From positions 1-64,000 of the forward strand of contig JABLTG010000028.1 of NCBI GenBank assembly GCA_016618085.1: a DNA stretch of 64,000 nt, in the 5' to 3' direction. Made by a program: the position numbers and the translations under genes. Shown here piece by piece: positions 22,040 through 32,414 of the stretch (position 1 is the first letter of the stretch; each line of letters opens with the position of its first letter). The stretch is from Neovahlkampfia damariscottae (taxonomy: Eukaryota > Heterolobosea > Selenaionea > Neovahlkampfiida > Neovahlkampfiidae). The notes under the pieces are model-generated. The model did no database searches and was not told the origin of the DNA. It saw only the letters and a program-made list of their open reading frames with translations.

Positions 22040-24644
22040 TTATTGTTCATAATTTCTTGATCCTTTTTTATTTTCATAAATGGTATTTTCACAATCCATT
22101 AAATTTGAAAAATCTGATTCTGGCTTTTTCTTTTTACCTTTGCTAAGAGGAATTTCAAAATAAATACCAAATCCTTTGTTTCCATAAACTTTGTTGTTAT
22201 AAAGAACACATTGTGCTTTTGGATTCTTTATTGTAATACCATCCCAAATACTGTCTGAAATATGTGAATGTTCAATATTGACTCTTCTTTGTGTTGAAAT
22301 GGAAACGCCATTGTAACCATTTTGCATAATTGATGTACCTCGAATTACAGCTTCAGAATTACCCATAACCATGATACCATCCCAACCATTATTTGCAACA
22401 ATATTATTTTCCAACAAACATGAAGAATCTTCACAAACATTGACTCCATATTGTTTACCATTTTGAATTTTACATCCAGTTAAAGAAAGATGACAATCTG
22501 ATATAACTGAAACACAGTTTGCACCTCTTGCTTCTAAATACAAAATAAAAAAAATAAAATGTTAAATTTACCAATCACACAATTTTCTAAATGTAAGTTT
22601 CCTTTTTTCAATGAAACACCATCGACATCTCCTGTACCTTGTTGTAAAAATTTGATTCCTTTCATAAAAATAGTTCCTCCTGGACAAGAAACCATAAAAC
22701 AAGGTCTGAAAAAACTTAATTTGTTTTTTTGTTTTTTTACCTTTTTGTGGCTATGATGGTGACATCAGGTTCGATAGCTTCAATATGAACAGATTTTTTA
22801 CAAAATATATCTTCATGGTACTCTCCATGGTGAATGAAAATCTTGTCTAAATTTTTAGCATTTGCTAAAGCATCTCCAATTGTACGATAATAACCTTTTG
22901 AAGAAATATTAATGACAACTGGCCTTACCATCTTTCTTTCTAGGATATGAGTCAACATGCAAAATTTTTGCATCAGTTGGAAAAACAAGAGCAGCTTTTC
23001 TTAAAACAACTGACCATTCAATTAAATCTAAAATTTAACAATTAAAAATTGATTCCTTTGTTTTACCTTGTTGTGATTCAACTGCTAAAAACCAGGTTCT
23101 TGATGATTGTAAAATTTTCAAAACAAATTTTTTGTCAACTTCATCTTTTGCTTCTTGAGGTGTCATTGCTCTGATTTGAATTCCACATAATGAAATAGAA
23201 CCTTTAGGATGTGGATCAGAAGGATCAGCATAATAATAAAGATCTGTATTTTTCAAAACACAATAACGCTTCTTCCATGATTTGATACTGTGAAGAAATA
23301 AATTGTTTTTTTTTTTTTTACCTTCCACCTTGTTTAGTCATCCATCCTTCTTTATTCAAATTTTGAATGTTCAATCTACTGATTCCTTTTAATGTTTCAG
23401 TCCATAAATCACATTCTTCTGGTGATTGTGTTTGAAAGAAGAATGCATCTGAAGCTGATTCAATCTTGAATTCATTTTGTTTTCCAACAACTTTTAATAC
23501 AAATCTACCACGTAAATCCATTGATTCTTCAGGTTTATTAGTCTATAGAATGTAAATTAAAAAAAAAAAAAAAACTTTGTCGTTTGCAAATAAAACTAAT
23601 GAAGTTCCGTTAACCATAACAAAGAATTGTTTGTATCCTTTTTTTAAATGAGTGTCAACGTTCAACCATCCTTTTAAACCGTTTTTTTTTGAACCAGATG
23701 AAGTCGCATCTGAAAGAGCTGCTATTTCTTTTAAAACAAATTCCCAAATATTTATGTCATCATCTTCTGATTGAAAGACTATATTTTGATTATTTGTATC
23801 CGTAACTTGAAGTGTTTGAACTCCATTGAATGCTTGATCTAATCTTTGAATGTTGGCACCAGAAAGGTTATATTCTCTTTTATAAACATAATCCTTAGTT
23901 TTAGTTAGTTTTTTAATTTTTTCTTTTTCTTACTTCATCCGAACGAAACATGTAAAGACAGTTTTTGTAAATTGAAAGAAATCTTGGTTTCAGGTTGAAA
24001 TTATCGACTTTTTTAGATTTTTTGACTACCCATCCTGTCATTCTTGCGTCTGTAATTTGATTTGAATTATCTAAAATAACTGAACTATTTAAAATTGGTA
24101 TCCAAGATTCAGCAAGAAATTCACTTTCAGCAGCTAAATAAAATATACGATGTGGTGTAACTACTCGAATTACATTTTTTTCTTTTGCTTCAGAATCACC
24201 TCTTGATGCACATTTTGGTATATTCAAAAGAATGATACCATTGGCTTCTTTTGACTTGTAATAAATTGAATTTTTTTTTTTTTTTTTTTACGTTTTCATC
24301 ATCAAAATAAAACAATAAATTGTCTTGTAAAACAAAAAATCTACCTAAAGAAAATTGAGAACTTTTTTTTTTTTTACGTTTCCATGCTTTTATTTTTCCA
24401 CCTTTTCATTTTTTTATTAATTTTTTTTATTTTTCTACAAACCTTGTTTTGACAGATATCCTGCTTTTTTGCTTGTTTTTAAAATTTCCACAGCAGTGAT
24501 TTTTAAATCTTCTTGGTGAATTTCATTGTCTCTTGGTGATCTTTTTCCTTTTGGTGAATTTAATCCTTTATCCATCAGCTCAGGAAGTGGTGTTACCATC
24601 TTTGCCATTTTGTTTAATACAGATTCTCTTCTCTTTGTGGTCAT
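22040..24644 (-). CDS. Protein with four PH domains followed by a right-handed beta-helix
   Basis: About ten exons with 33-45-base introns. Joined, they give one frame from MTTKRRESVLNKMAKMV to the stop near 22040. Four PH domains follow each other: GYLSKQGGKIKAWKRRFFVL; TGWVVKKSKK...PRFLSIY; KGWLNVDTHLKKGYKQFFVM; and EGWMTKQGGSIKSWKKRYCVL. Each has the strand-end Trp helix typical of PH folds. The last PH runs into a region starting YYRTIGDALANAKNLDKIFIHHGEY and continues as about ten short turns (ISDCHLSLTGCKIQNGKQYG, NNGWDGIMVMGNSEAV), which is the parallel beta-helix (CASH/NosD, FBXO11-like) pattern. PH domains suggest recruitment to phosphoinositide membranes; beta-helices often bind carbohydrate or peptide. 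The combination is not one I recognise. Confidence 0.75.
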
Positions 24645-24808
24645 GATGGTAAAAGTTAAGAAAAAAAAAATTATGAACCAATGAAAAATTTACCGAGTTT
24701 ATTTTTTTTGAAAAGATTCAATTGTTTTTCAAAATTTTGGTAAAAAAAAAAGTGAGATTCAATCAGAAACAATTTACCAATCACGAATAACATTAATAAA
24801 TACATTGT

Positions 24809-24813
24809 CCAAT
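24809..24813 (+). promoter_or_regulatory. CCAAT box before phospholipase A2
   Basis: CCAAT lies 23 bases before ATG 24836; another CCAATCA lies near 24777. The arrangement repeats the pattern seen at most genes here. Confidence 0.5.
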
Positions 24814-24835
24814 CGAAAGACTACTTGTCAAAAAA

Positions 24836-25749
24836 ATGAAAATCGTTGTTGCATTGCTCATCTTCGCTTGTCTCGTATTCTGTGCTCAAGCTTCTGAACA
24901 AACCCTTGAAGCATCGATGGAAGAACATGCCTTATTCTTCAGAAGAGCCAAAAGATGGTTCAGAAAAGCTAAAAGATATACAAAAAAAGTTGCTAAAAAA
25001 GTAGCTAGAAAAGCTTCAAAAACTTACAAAAAAGTTAAAAGTAAAGTTGTTGACAAAGTTAACTCAGCAAGATTATACATAAAATACATGAACAGATTAA
25101 GAAAAGTTAAAACTGTCAAATTCAATGGAAAGAAGAAACAATGTTTCAGAGTTCACGGAAACTACTGTGGAGGTGGATGGTGCGGTGGAAAATGGTGGGA
25201 TGGTTGTAATGGAAGAAAACTTGACGGCTCAAAAGGATGTTATGTTCAAAGATATCAATGGAATAGACCAAAACCTATTGACGCTGTTGACAGATGTTGC
25301 ATGACCCATGATGACTGTTGTTCAAAATTAGGTGCTGGAGAATCAAAAAGATGCACATGTAACAGAGACATGGCGAGATGTTATCAAAAAGCAATCAAAC
25401 AATGCAAAACAAAAGATTGTAAAGTTGTAGGAAAAATCTTGTAAGTTGAATTTAAAGTTTCTAATTATTTTTGAAAAGAGCAACTATCTCACAACCATTC
25501 AAAATTGTTGGATGTGGAAAGAGTTGTTTTGATCTTGAAATGCCATTCAAAAAAGGTTTTAAAAATGCTTTGAAAGTTGTTAAAAAGAAATTCTCCAAGG
25601 TTAAAAAATCAGTTAAAAAAGTTGGAATTTCTATCAAAAGAAAAAGCAGATCAGTCAAAAGAATTGTCAGCAAAAGAAGATATATTGCTCCTAGAATTGC
25701 ATCAAGCGTCAGAAGAAAATTAAGAAAATTAAGAAAATACAGAATTTAA
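24836..25749 (+). CDS. Secreted phospholipase A2 with cationic N- and C-terminal extensions
   Basis: Two exons, intron 25441-25478. Residues 1-19 are a signal peptide ending in AQAS, followed by a short acidic stretch and a strongly basic helix region (KAKRYTKKVAKKVARKASK). The PLA2 core follows: a calcium loop NYCGGGWCGGKWW and the active-site helix VDRCCMTHDDCCSK with the His-Asp pair, plus further Cys for disulphides. The enzyme class hydrolyses the sn-2 ester of phospholipids. The second exon adds about 90 residues, also extremely Lys/Arg-rich. In phagotrophic protists such enzymes usually go to phagosomes to attack bacterial membranes; cationic tails would fit binding to anionic surfaces (inference). 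The protein looks intact. Confidence 0.85.
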
Positions 25750-25860
25750 ATTATCTTCATTTCATATTTTTTTTGGGTGAATTTAATTGATTTCAACCAC
25801 ATTCCCACCATTTTGTATGTTTCATCAATCTTTTCTTTGATTGGTTGTTAAAAGTTTTTG

Positions 25861-28175
25861 ATGACAAAAAGAAAAGTAAAGACATTGCTGAAGTTTCACA
25901 AAATTGAGTCAAAAGAAGTTCTTCTTGAAAGATTTGGCCATACTCTTTCTTGTGTAAAATTAAACAATGGAAACGTATACTATGTCATTCTTGGAGGAAT
26001 TGAGACACACATTTCGACACAACAAATTGTGGCTTCAGAAAAAAACGAATTAATTAAAGATAGAAAACTAATTACTACTTTATTTTACAATTTAAGTTTG
26101 ATTTCATTTTTTAAAAAAAAAGCGTCACAAAATTGGGTTTATTTAAAAGAAAAAGGTAGAAAACCAAGTTTCAGGTTTTTTCATACTTGTTGTACTTATA
26201 AAAATTCTATATATGTTGTCGGAGGTGTTTCTTTTCGACACTTATTGAATGATTTCTATCAATTTGATTTAGGTTTGAATTTTTACTTTTTTAAAACAAA
26301 CAGAAACCTCGCAATGGATAGAGTTACCTTCATTACCATTCGGTTTATTTGGACATTCTTCAAAAGTTGTTTCAAAAAAATGTGTCATTTTTGGAGGATT
26401 GAAAATTGACAAAGATGGAAAAATTATAACTACCAATGATACTCTGGTTTATAAATTTGAATCTAAACAAATGAAAAATATAACAGAATCAAATCATGAA
26501 TTACCTTCTAGATGCTTTCACAGTTCAACTGTAAACTCAAGTAATACAATCATGTTTGTTTATGGAGGAATGCAATTGGTTAAAGAAAAAGGAAAAGTTG
26601 TAAAAAGAGTAATGAATGATTTATGGATGATGAATATAGTTTCATCACAAAAAAATGATGATATCACTGGAATTTGGTTACCAGTCATTTTTGAAAAAAT
26701 ACCACCTTCCAGATTTGGACATTTTGGTTTCTTTATGTCTGATAAAGTTATATTTATAGGTTCATCAGATGAAGAGAAAACAGTTTTATGTTATGATTTA
26801 TCAGATCCAGTCAATTTGAAAAGAGTCAATCCAAATTCTATCTTTTACAATGATAACCCGGATATATTTGAATCTTTAGAATTTAATGATTTGTCTTTTG
26901 CTGCTATGGATATTAATAAATCACAATTATTGTACACAGGTAAACAACAATCAAAATTTGAGTTTAATTTTTTCGAAGGGGGAGCATCACAATCAAACAC
27001 TTTTTTGTCAAATATTTTCATAGAATTAAAGAAATTTCACTCAGAAACAGCAAAACCTTCATCTGATGCAAAAAGAATTTTAATGTTGGGAAAAAGATCA
27101 AGTGGTAAATCAGCACTAGCTCGGAATATTTTTAATCAATTTGGTCAAACTGAATACTCACAGAAAAAGTTGAACACCTATAAATCTGATTTTTATTATA
27201 CAATTTTAACATTATTTGCCAAATTTTTATCACAAATGGAAATCAAAAATGAAAAAATTCAAAAATGTTTAATTGAATTACAAAAAGTGAAATTACAAAC
27301 ATTTCCAACAAAAATTCTTTCAATTTATAAAGAAAATTATGAATTAATAAATGAATTATGGAAAGATGAAGAAAGTAAAAAGTTCATTTTTAATCGTTTT
27401 TTAGTTCAACAAAAATTTGATCAATTTTCCATTGATTTTCCAAAAGGAACAAAATAGTACGAAAAAAACTTTTTTAATCTTTCTCAGTTTATTTGAAAAA
27501 ATACCTGATTTAGAACCATCAAAAGATATTGTATCAGGAGATTTATTATTAATGAGTGAACAAAAGAAATCATCAATAAATTTCTACAATATTGATTATC
27601 AAGCTCATGATTATGTGTATGAAAAATATCATTTTTAAAAATCTTCAAATAGAATATTTGATACACATGAATTACCTCATGACTCAAGAAAATTACAATG
27701 CATCATTGATAATTTATCTTGTGCAATTTATATGATAGATTCAACCAATTATATTCAAGAAAATTTTTTCGAGAGAGAATTGGAAAAAATTCTAGAATAT
27801 CGTGATCTATTATCAGATATTCCTTTTGTTATTTGTTTCAATATGATTGATTTAATGGATGACTATTTAGAACAATTTCCATTTTTTAATTATTTTGAAA
27901 ATGAAAATGAAGAAGAAATCAACAATTCTAAAAATGAAGTGATTAAAAAAATCATCTCCATGTTCAAAATTTTAACTGCAAATCGTGTTTACATACATGT
28001 CGTTTGCTCATTGGATGACGAAGATGTTAATGACCTTTTTGATTGTATTCATCAAATTTTATCAAGAAGTATTGAGTCATGTAATTGCTCTGATAGAATT
28101 ACAACTCATAACTGGGATGAAGTTTTGAACTATTGTGATATTTCAATTTTCACTTATGATTCAAAGAAAGGATAG
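25861..28175 (+). CDS. Kelch-repeat protein fused to a divergent G-protein alpha subunit
   Basis: Introns of 27-36 bases near 26093-26119, 26272-26304, 27455-27487 and 27623-27658 join the exons in one frame. The first 300 residues hold kelch blades: FGHTLSCVKLNNGNVYYVILGG, RFFHTCCTYKNSIYVVGG, FGHSSKVVSKKCVIFGG, RCFHSSTV...FVYGG and RFGHFGFFMSDKVIFIG. Then a G-alpha-like domain: P-loop LMLGKRSSGKSALARNIF, an all-helical insert ending in LWKDEESKKFIFNR, then KYLFEKIPDLEPSKDIVSGDLL, which matches the Y-L-x-x-I-x-x-P-x-x-x-P-x-x-x-D switch I lead. A switch II strand VIFDTHELPHDSRK replaces the usual DVGGQR, and FVICFNMIDLMDD resembles the NKxD guanine site. Loss of the switch I RT, DVGGQ and exact NKxD motifs suggests altered or lost GTPase cycling. 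Confidence 0.7.
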
Positions 28176-28193
28176 TAGGAGAATGAAAAATTC

Positions 28194-28725
28194 TTATTGA
28201 TTGACATTATTTTTTTTTGGATCTGTTGATTCTAAGAACTTTTCTTCGAGATCATTTTTTAATTCTTGCTTGTATCTTTTACTTGGAGGGATATTCTTGC
28301 TAGAGAGATATCTTTTTCTTCCATTGACGAACCCTATTGAAAATTAAAATGTTTAGATGGAACTTACAGTTGTCAATTTGTGATCTCTTTAATCCTGTTT
28401 CATATTCTAATTCCACTTTTTCGGATTCTGTTGGATAAGGATTATCTTCGTGTTCTTCCAGCCATTTCTTGAGAATTCTTCGAATTTCTTTTGGACTCTT
28501 ATCCGTTGGTGGTGGTGTTTCTGGTCTTTCAGGAAGTTGTTTGCTTGTTTCAAAAGTCTCTTGAAGTCCAAATAGTAAAGCGGCATTTAAATTGTTCACT
28601 TCTTCATTAAAATTATGGAGAATTGCGTTGGTTCTCATTTGATATGAAAATCTGTTGAAATTCAACATATCTGAGACATCATTTTCGACAATTTCTTCCA
28701 ACTTGTTGTTTGTATCTTTTTCCAT
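28194..28725 (-). CDS. TALE-class homeodomain protein 1
   Basis: Two exons; intron 28334-28367 splits the Trp codon of the recognition helix. The start is ATG 28725 (MEKDTNNKLEEIV), about 25 bases after an ATTGG box. The homeodomain has the TALE three-residue loop insertion NPYPTESEKVELEYETGLKRSQIDN, and the spliced helix 3 reads NWFVNGRKRY. The recognition position after Asn is Gly rather than the usual Ala or Lys, so specificity may differ. TALE proteins are nuclear transcription factors, often working as heterodimers. A second TALE gene lies directly upstream on the same strand, an obvious partner. Confidence 0.75.
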
Positions 28726-28786
28726 TTGAAGATTCAAGTCTATCCAATCAAAAGAAAAAATGTCTGATCACATCAAAATAAGAAAG

Positions 28787-29887
28787 TTAAAGTTCTTTAT
28801 TTAAATTAAGACTTAACGATGAAATATCTGGTAAGCTGTTCAAAAAAGCCTTTTCATGATTTGCTTTGATTTTGGTTGAATTTGGATAGATCTTTTGAAT
28901 TAAAGGTCTCCAAACTCTAACTCTTTTATTAATAAACCAGTTATTAACTTGAGTTCTTGTTAAACCAGATTTGTTTTGTAATTCATTTTTTTGTGAATCG
29001 GTTGGATATGGATGTTTAAAGTTCTGAAGAAACCAATCTCTAAGTACTTTTTTTGCATCATCTGGTAAAGGATTATTTTTACCTTTCATAGTCTTTTCAA
29101 TGAATTGAATGAATTCCCTTTCAAAAAAATTTTTGCATTCTTCCTTTTGTTCCATGATAGTGTGCTGGAATGCTTCAATTTGCTTAATCTTTTCTCCTTC
29201 ATTTGGATAATCATAAAATACTTCTAATAATTGATCAACTGCTGACATGATCACCTTTAATTTTTCATCTGAGAATTCTTTTAATAATTTCAATGATTCA
29301 TTTCTTTTTTCAAGAAAAAACTTCACTCTGACAAAACTAACTTCAGGGTAATCAAGAAGAATCTGATTCACAAATTCAGTTGAATTCATTTCCATGAATT
29401 TCTTATCAATACCATCAATTTTAAATTCTTCTTCTTTATTTGTTAATGAATCATAATATTGTTTCAAATTTGATGGAATTTTGGTTAATAACGCATATTC
29501 TTCATTTGAAATAGTTTGTGAATATGTTTTGATAATTAGCACGAATGACTCTTTTTCAAAGTTCATTTTTTCATTCTTTTTGACTTCTTCTAAATATAGA
29601 CTCTTCCAGTAAACATGGGAATTGTATTTATCTGCGTCTTCTAAACTGTGGTGACGAAGCATTTGAGTTGCATAATAACTTGGTTTTTCATAACTTGGTG
29701 TTGATGAATCCGTTGTACCAAATGTAAAACGATGAGTGTGGTCTTGTTCTTCGTTTTGTTCATCGCCTTTGAATGGGAATTGTGATATTGATTTGAAATT
29801 TGTAGTCTGTTCAAATGAGTCGAAATTGAATTCATTATCATGATCTAATGGGTCAAGATGAGAGGTTCTTTGGGTCATGCTGTTCAT
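28787..29887 (-). CDS. TALE-class homeodomain protein 2 (366 aa)
   Basis: Single exon from ATG 29887 (MNSMTQRTSHLDPLDHDNEF). The N-terminal 250 residues are mostly helical and may be a dimerisation region. The C-terminal homeodomain has the TALE loop KHPYPTDSQKNELQNKSG and an intact recognition helix TQVNNWFINKRVRVW with the N-x-R contact pair. It lies tandem to the first TALE gene, which lacks the long N-terminus, so duplication followed by divergence is likely. In other eukaryotes paired TALE proteins control life-cycle or mating transitions; that role here is inference only. Confidence 0.8.
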   Translation of the reverse strand: MNSMTQRTSHLDPLDHDNEFNFDSFEQTTNFKSISQFPFKGDEQNEEQDHTHRFTFGTTDSSTPSYEKPSYYATQMLRHHSLEDADKYNSHVYWKSLYLEEVKKNEKMNFEKESFVLIIKTYSQTISNEEYALLTKIPSNLKQYYDSLTNKEEEFKIDGIDKKFMEMNSTEFVNQILLDYPEVSFVRVKFFLEKRNESLKLLKEFSDEKLKVIMSAVDQLLEVFYDYPNEGEKIKQIEAFQHTIMEQKEECKNFFEREFIQFIEKTMKGKNNPLPDDAKKVLRDWFLQNFKHPYPTDSQKNELQNKSGLTRTQVNNWFINKRVRVWRPLIQKIYPNSTKIKANHEKAFLNSLPDISSLSLNLNKEL

Positions 29888-30312
29888 TTCTAATCAGTTT
29901 AGTTTTTTTAGAACGCTTACTAAATTAGTTTTGAATTTAGTTCAAATGAAAAATTGACGAATGAGAATAATTCTAAATTTTTAAATGATTGGACAATTCA
30001 GTACATGATTTGGATTGGATACGATGCAAAATATTTTAAAATCCATAAATTGAAGATATTTGGTGAAACCACAAGTCTCTTTTTTCACATTTTTTTATGA
30101 AACCATCTCCAATGGACGTGGACCAGCATTTGAAACTGTTTCTGGAGTTGAATCAAATGAAAATCAAGATGTTTCAACGTGTAACTCCTTCACTTGTTGT
30201 CCAGCAAAAAAATAGTTGGCCAATGAAACCGAGAAAATTTGGCAAAAAAAAAAAAATTTCTCTCAACAAAAAATTTTTTCTTCAAAAAAATAATATATAT
30301 TTATTTCATGAT
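29888..30312. other. Intergenic region with divergent CCAAT words and a weak small frame
   Basis: Near 29985-30020 there are two ATTGG words. A plus-strand frame begins at ATG 30097 (MKPSPMDVDQHLKLFLEL) and could continue across a possible 35-base intron as a short helical Lys-rich peptide, but it runs into A-runs and has no known family. I do not call it a gene. Confidence 0.4.
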
Positions 30313-30617
30313 TTATTGCCACCAATGTAACAATTTTTCTCTGAATTCTTCAAAAGAAATTTTTTCACCATCACCAAGTTGGTCTAATAATTCTAAAGCT
30401 AATTTTTCTATATCAAGACCTGGAATTGGTTTATCATCTGGATCATAAAGTTCTTTCAAAATTTCAATTAAATTATTCTTGTTAATGTATCCCAAGTCTT
30501 TTGGATCACAAATTTTGAAAGCCTAAAAAAAATAAATAAAAATAAATGTACTGTTGTAATTTGATCCTTTTGGTCCAGTCCTAAATCATCCCAAGTTGGT
30601 TTATCCTCTTCAGTCAT
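30313..30617 (-). CDS. Small EF-hand protein (calmodulin-like)
   Basis: Two exons from ATG 30617 (MTEEDKPTWDDLGL) with a 29-base intron (about 30523-30551). The product is about 92 residues. AFKICDPKDLGYINKNNLIEIL matches the EF-hand helix-loop-helix layout with loop positions D-x-K-x-L-G-Y-I; the second half LLDQLGDGEKISFEEFREKLL is an EF-hand with a loop shortened by about one residue. Only some calcium ligands are present, so binding may be weak. It resembles one lobe of calmodulin or centrin. CCAATCA lies about 30 bases upstream of the start. Confidence 0.7.
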
Positions 30618-30767
30618 TTTGTTTTTTTTGCTACAGATTCTGATTGGATAATTTATTCATTGAGAAAAATATAAAGACAGTGAAGTTTAGCTTTAAGAAT
30701 TAAAAGAAACTAATTCCGATTCAGGGTGGAGAATATTCAACCAATCATTTCATTTGAATTTTTTTTT

Positions 30768-31355
30768 ATGCTCCAACAAATTGAATCGTTTCTGAAGGAA
30801 ACTGGCTTGATCAGTTGCTACTGTCCATTAGAAGCCTCAAATGAAGTAAAACAATACCGAAAACAATTTGATACAATGAATTATTACGAAAACTCAAAAA
30901 CCTTTTCAAAAGAAGAACTTTCTGCTTTAAAAGTTCCTCTGTCCACTTTAGAAGAGGTAGTAAAACACAAAATAGATTCTTCGTTTATGAAAACTGACAA
31001 TGAAAGCTACTTATTTGATAAAATAGTCAAAATCGTTCCAGAACCAAATGAAAAGTAAACAAAACTTGTATTAACTTTTTAGTGAACCAAAAAGAGTCAG
31101 AGCTGATGTAAATTTGATAGTAGACTCAGATTCATCTCATAAAAATGTAATATATGAAGTCTATTTTATAAAACCAATTGAAGAGAATTGGATTTGTTTC
31201 TTTGGAGATGTCATCAAAAAATAAATAACTATGGGAAATATTTTATTTTTTAGTCATGTTTTATTAAATCAACTGATGAAAGTTCAAAATTCTCTATAGA
31301 ATTCACCAAAGAAAAAAATCGAAAAATTTTGAAACTCTTTTGTCATCAATTCTGA
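30768..31355 (+). CDS. Unrecognised soluble protein, two or three exons
   Basis: The start ATG 30768 (MLQQIESFLKETGLISCY) follows CCAATCA at about 30739. A 28-base intron at about 31055-31082 joins the second exon, which encodes EPKRVRADVNLIVDSDSS and then YEVYFIKPIEENWICFFGD. From there the frame either stops at 31224, or a 44-base intron with a GTCATC donor leads to a third exon encoding CFIKSTDESSKFSIEF and stopping at 31355. I favour the longer form because the third exon reads as well-composed protein. No domain recognised; it is compact, with few charged runs. The longer form ends 15 bases before the end of the convergent phosphatase gene. Confidence 0.5.
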
Positions 31356-31370
31356 TGACACCAAAAGCTT

Positions 31371-32354
31371 TTATGTGTTTTCTAATTCTTTTAATCTTTG
31401 TGCAAATCCATAATTAGGTTTGACTATTGGTCTCTTTGAATGTACAATGGTAAATGATTGATCAAATGAAATTTTTTGTTTCTTCATTAAATAATAACAA
31501 ACAACAGATGAAGATCTGCTAATACCTTGCCAACAATGAACTAACACATTATTTTTCTCTAATGACTCATTAATGAAATCGAAACAATTTTCAAATTCCA
31601 AATCATCAATTCCATTATCATCAACTTTTATTAACTTTGAATCAAAATTATTTTGAATTTGGTTTAGTATATTTTCGGGTATATCCCCACATACCGATAA
31701 GATATGCTCAATTTTCAATTTTTTCATTAAATTTGTGTTTGATGCCGAGTCAATGGAACCCAAGAATAAACCAGGAATGATTTCATCTGGAAGGTCAGAA
31801 TCTAAATAAATTTTTTCAGTTCGAAGTTCAATAGGAATTTTATGTAAATCATCATTTTTGAATACATTTAATTCTCTCAAATTATTTTTCAAATGAATGA
31901 TTTCATCAATTGAAGTTAATTGATTATTTGATGCATCAAAACTCTTCAATTTTATTAAATTTTTGATCTTTTCAGGTATTCTATTAATACAATTATTCGC
32001 CAAGTTTAACATGGTCAATGTTTCTAAATGAACTATTTCATCGAATGAAGACAATTTGTTGTTTGATAAATCCAAAGTTGTTAATGAAGGCAATTTAAGA
32101 TTTTTGAAAAAATACAACTTTTCTATTTTGTTTTGTGATAAATTTAATACAGTTAAACTCGAGAAGTCTGTCAGTTTAAATTTTAAAAATGCTCCAGATT
32201 TTAATTTGTTCCTTGACAAGTTAACAATTTCCAAATTTTTTGTTTCTCTTTTCAAAAGTGGTAAACTGATAAGTTGTTTATTTTTATAATTCAGTTCGTT
32301 TTCATTTTTTGTTTTCCAAGGTTCTTGTTGTTTTGGTGTATGTGTCAAACCCAT
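31371..32354 (-). CDS. Leucine-rich-repeat dual-specificity phosphatase
   Basis: Single exon from ATG 32354; CCAATCA lies about 17 bases upstream. Residues 25-180 are about six leucine-rich repeats (LEIVNLSRNKL, LTVLNLSQNKIEKL, LTTLDLSNNKLSSF, LTMLNLANNCINRIP, LKSFDASNNQL). Residues 190-325 form a DSP domain that starts DEIIPGLFLGSIDSA, has the general-acid region VDDNGIDD, and carries an intact active site VHCWQGISRSSS (C-x5-R). It should dephosphorylate phosphotyrosine and phosphoserine/threonine in proteins, with the LRR choosing the substrate. LRR-DSP proteins occur in several amoebozoans and other protists. No localisation signal is seen. Confidence 0.88.
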   Translation of the reverse strand: MGLTHTPKQQEPWKTKNENELNYKNKQLISLPLLKRETKNLEIVNLSRNKLKSGAFLKFKLTDFSSLTVLNLSQNKIEKLYFFKNLKLPSLTTLDLSNNKLSSFDEIVHLETLTMLNLANNCINRIPEKIKNLIKLKSFDASNNQLTSIDEIIHLKNNLRELNVFKNDDLHKIPIELRTEKIYLDSDLPDEIIPGLFLGSIDSASNTNLMKKLKIEHILSVCGDIPENILNQIQNNFDSKLIKVDDNGIDDLEFENCFDFINESLEKNNVLVHCWQGISRSSSVVCYYLMKKQKISFDQSFTIVHSKRPIVKPNYGFAQRLKELENT

Positions 32355-32414
32355 CAACAAAAAAATTCTGATTGGAGAAATTCATCAAATCTGAATGTTT
32401 ATTTGAATATTAAT

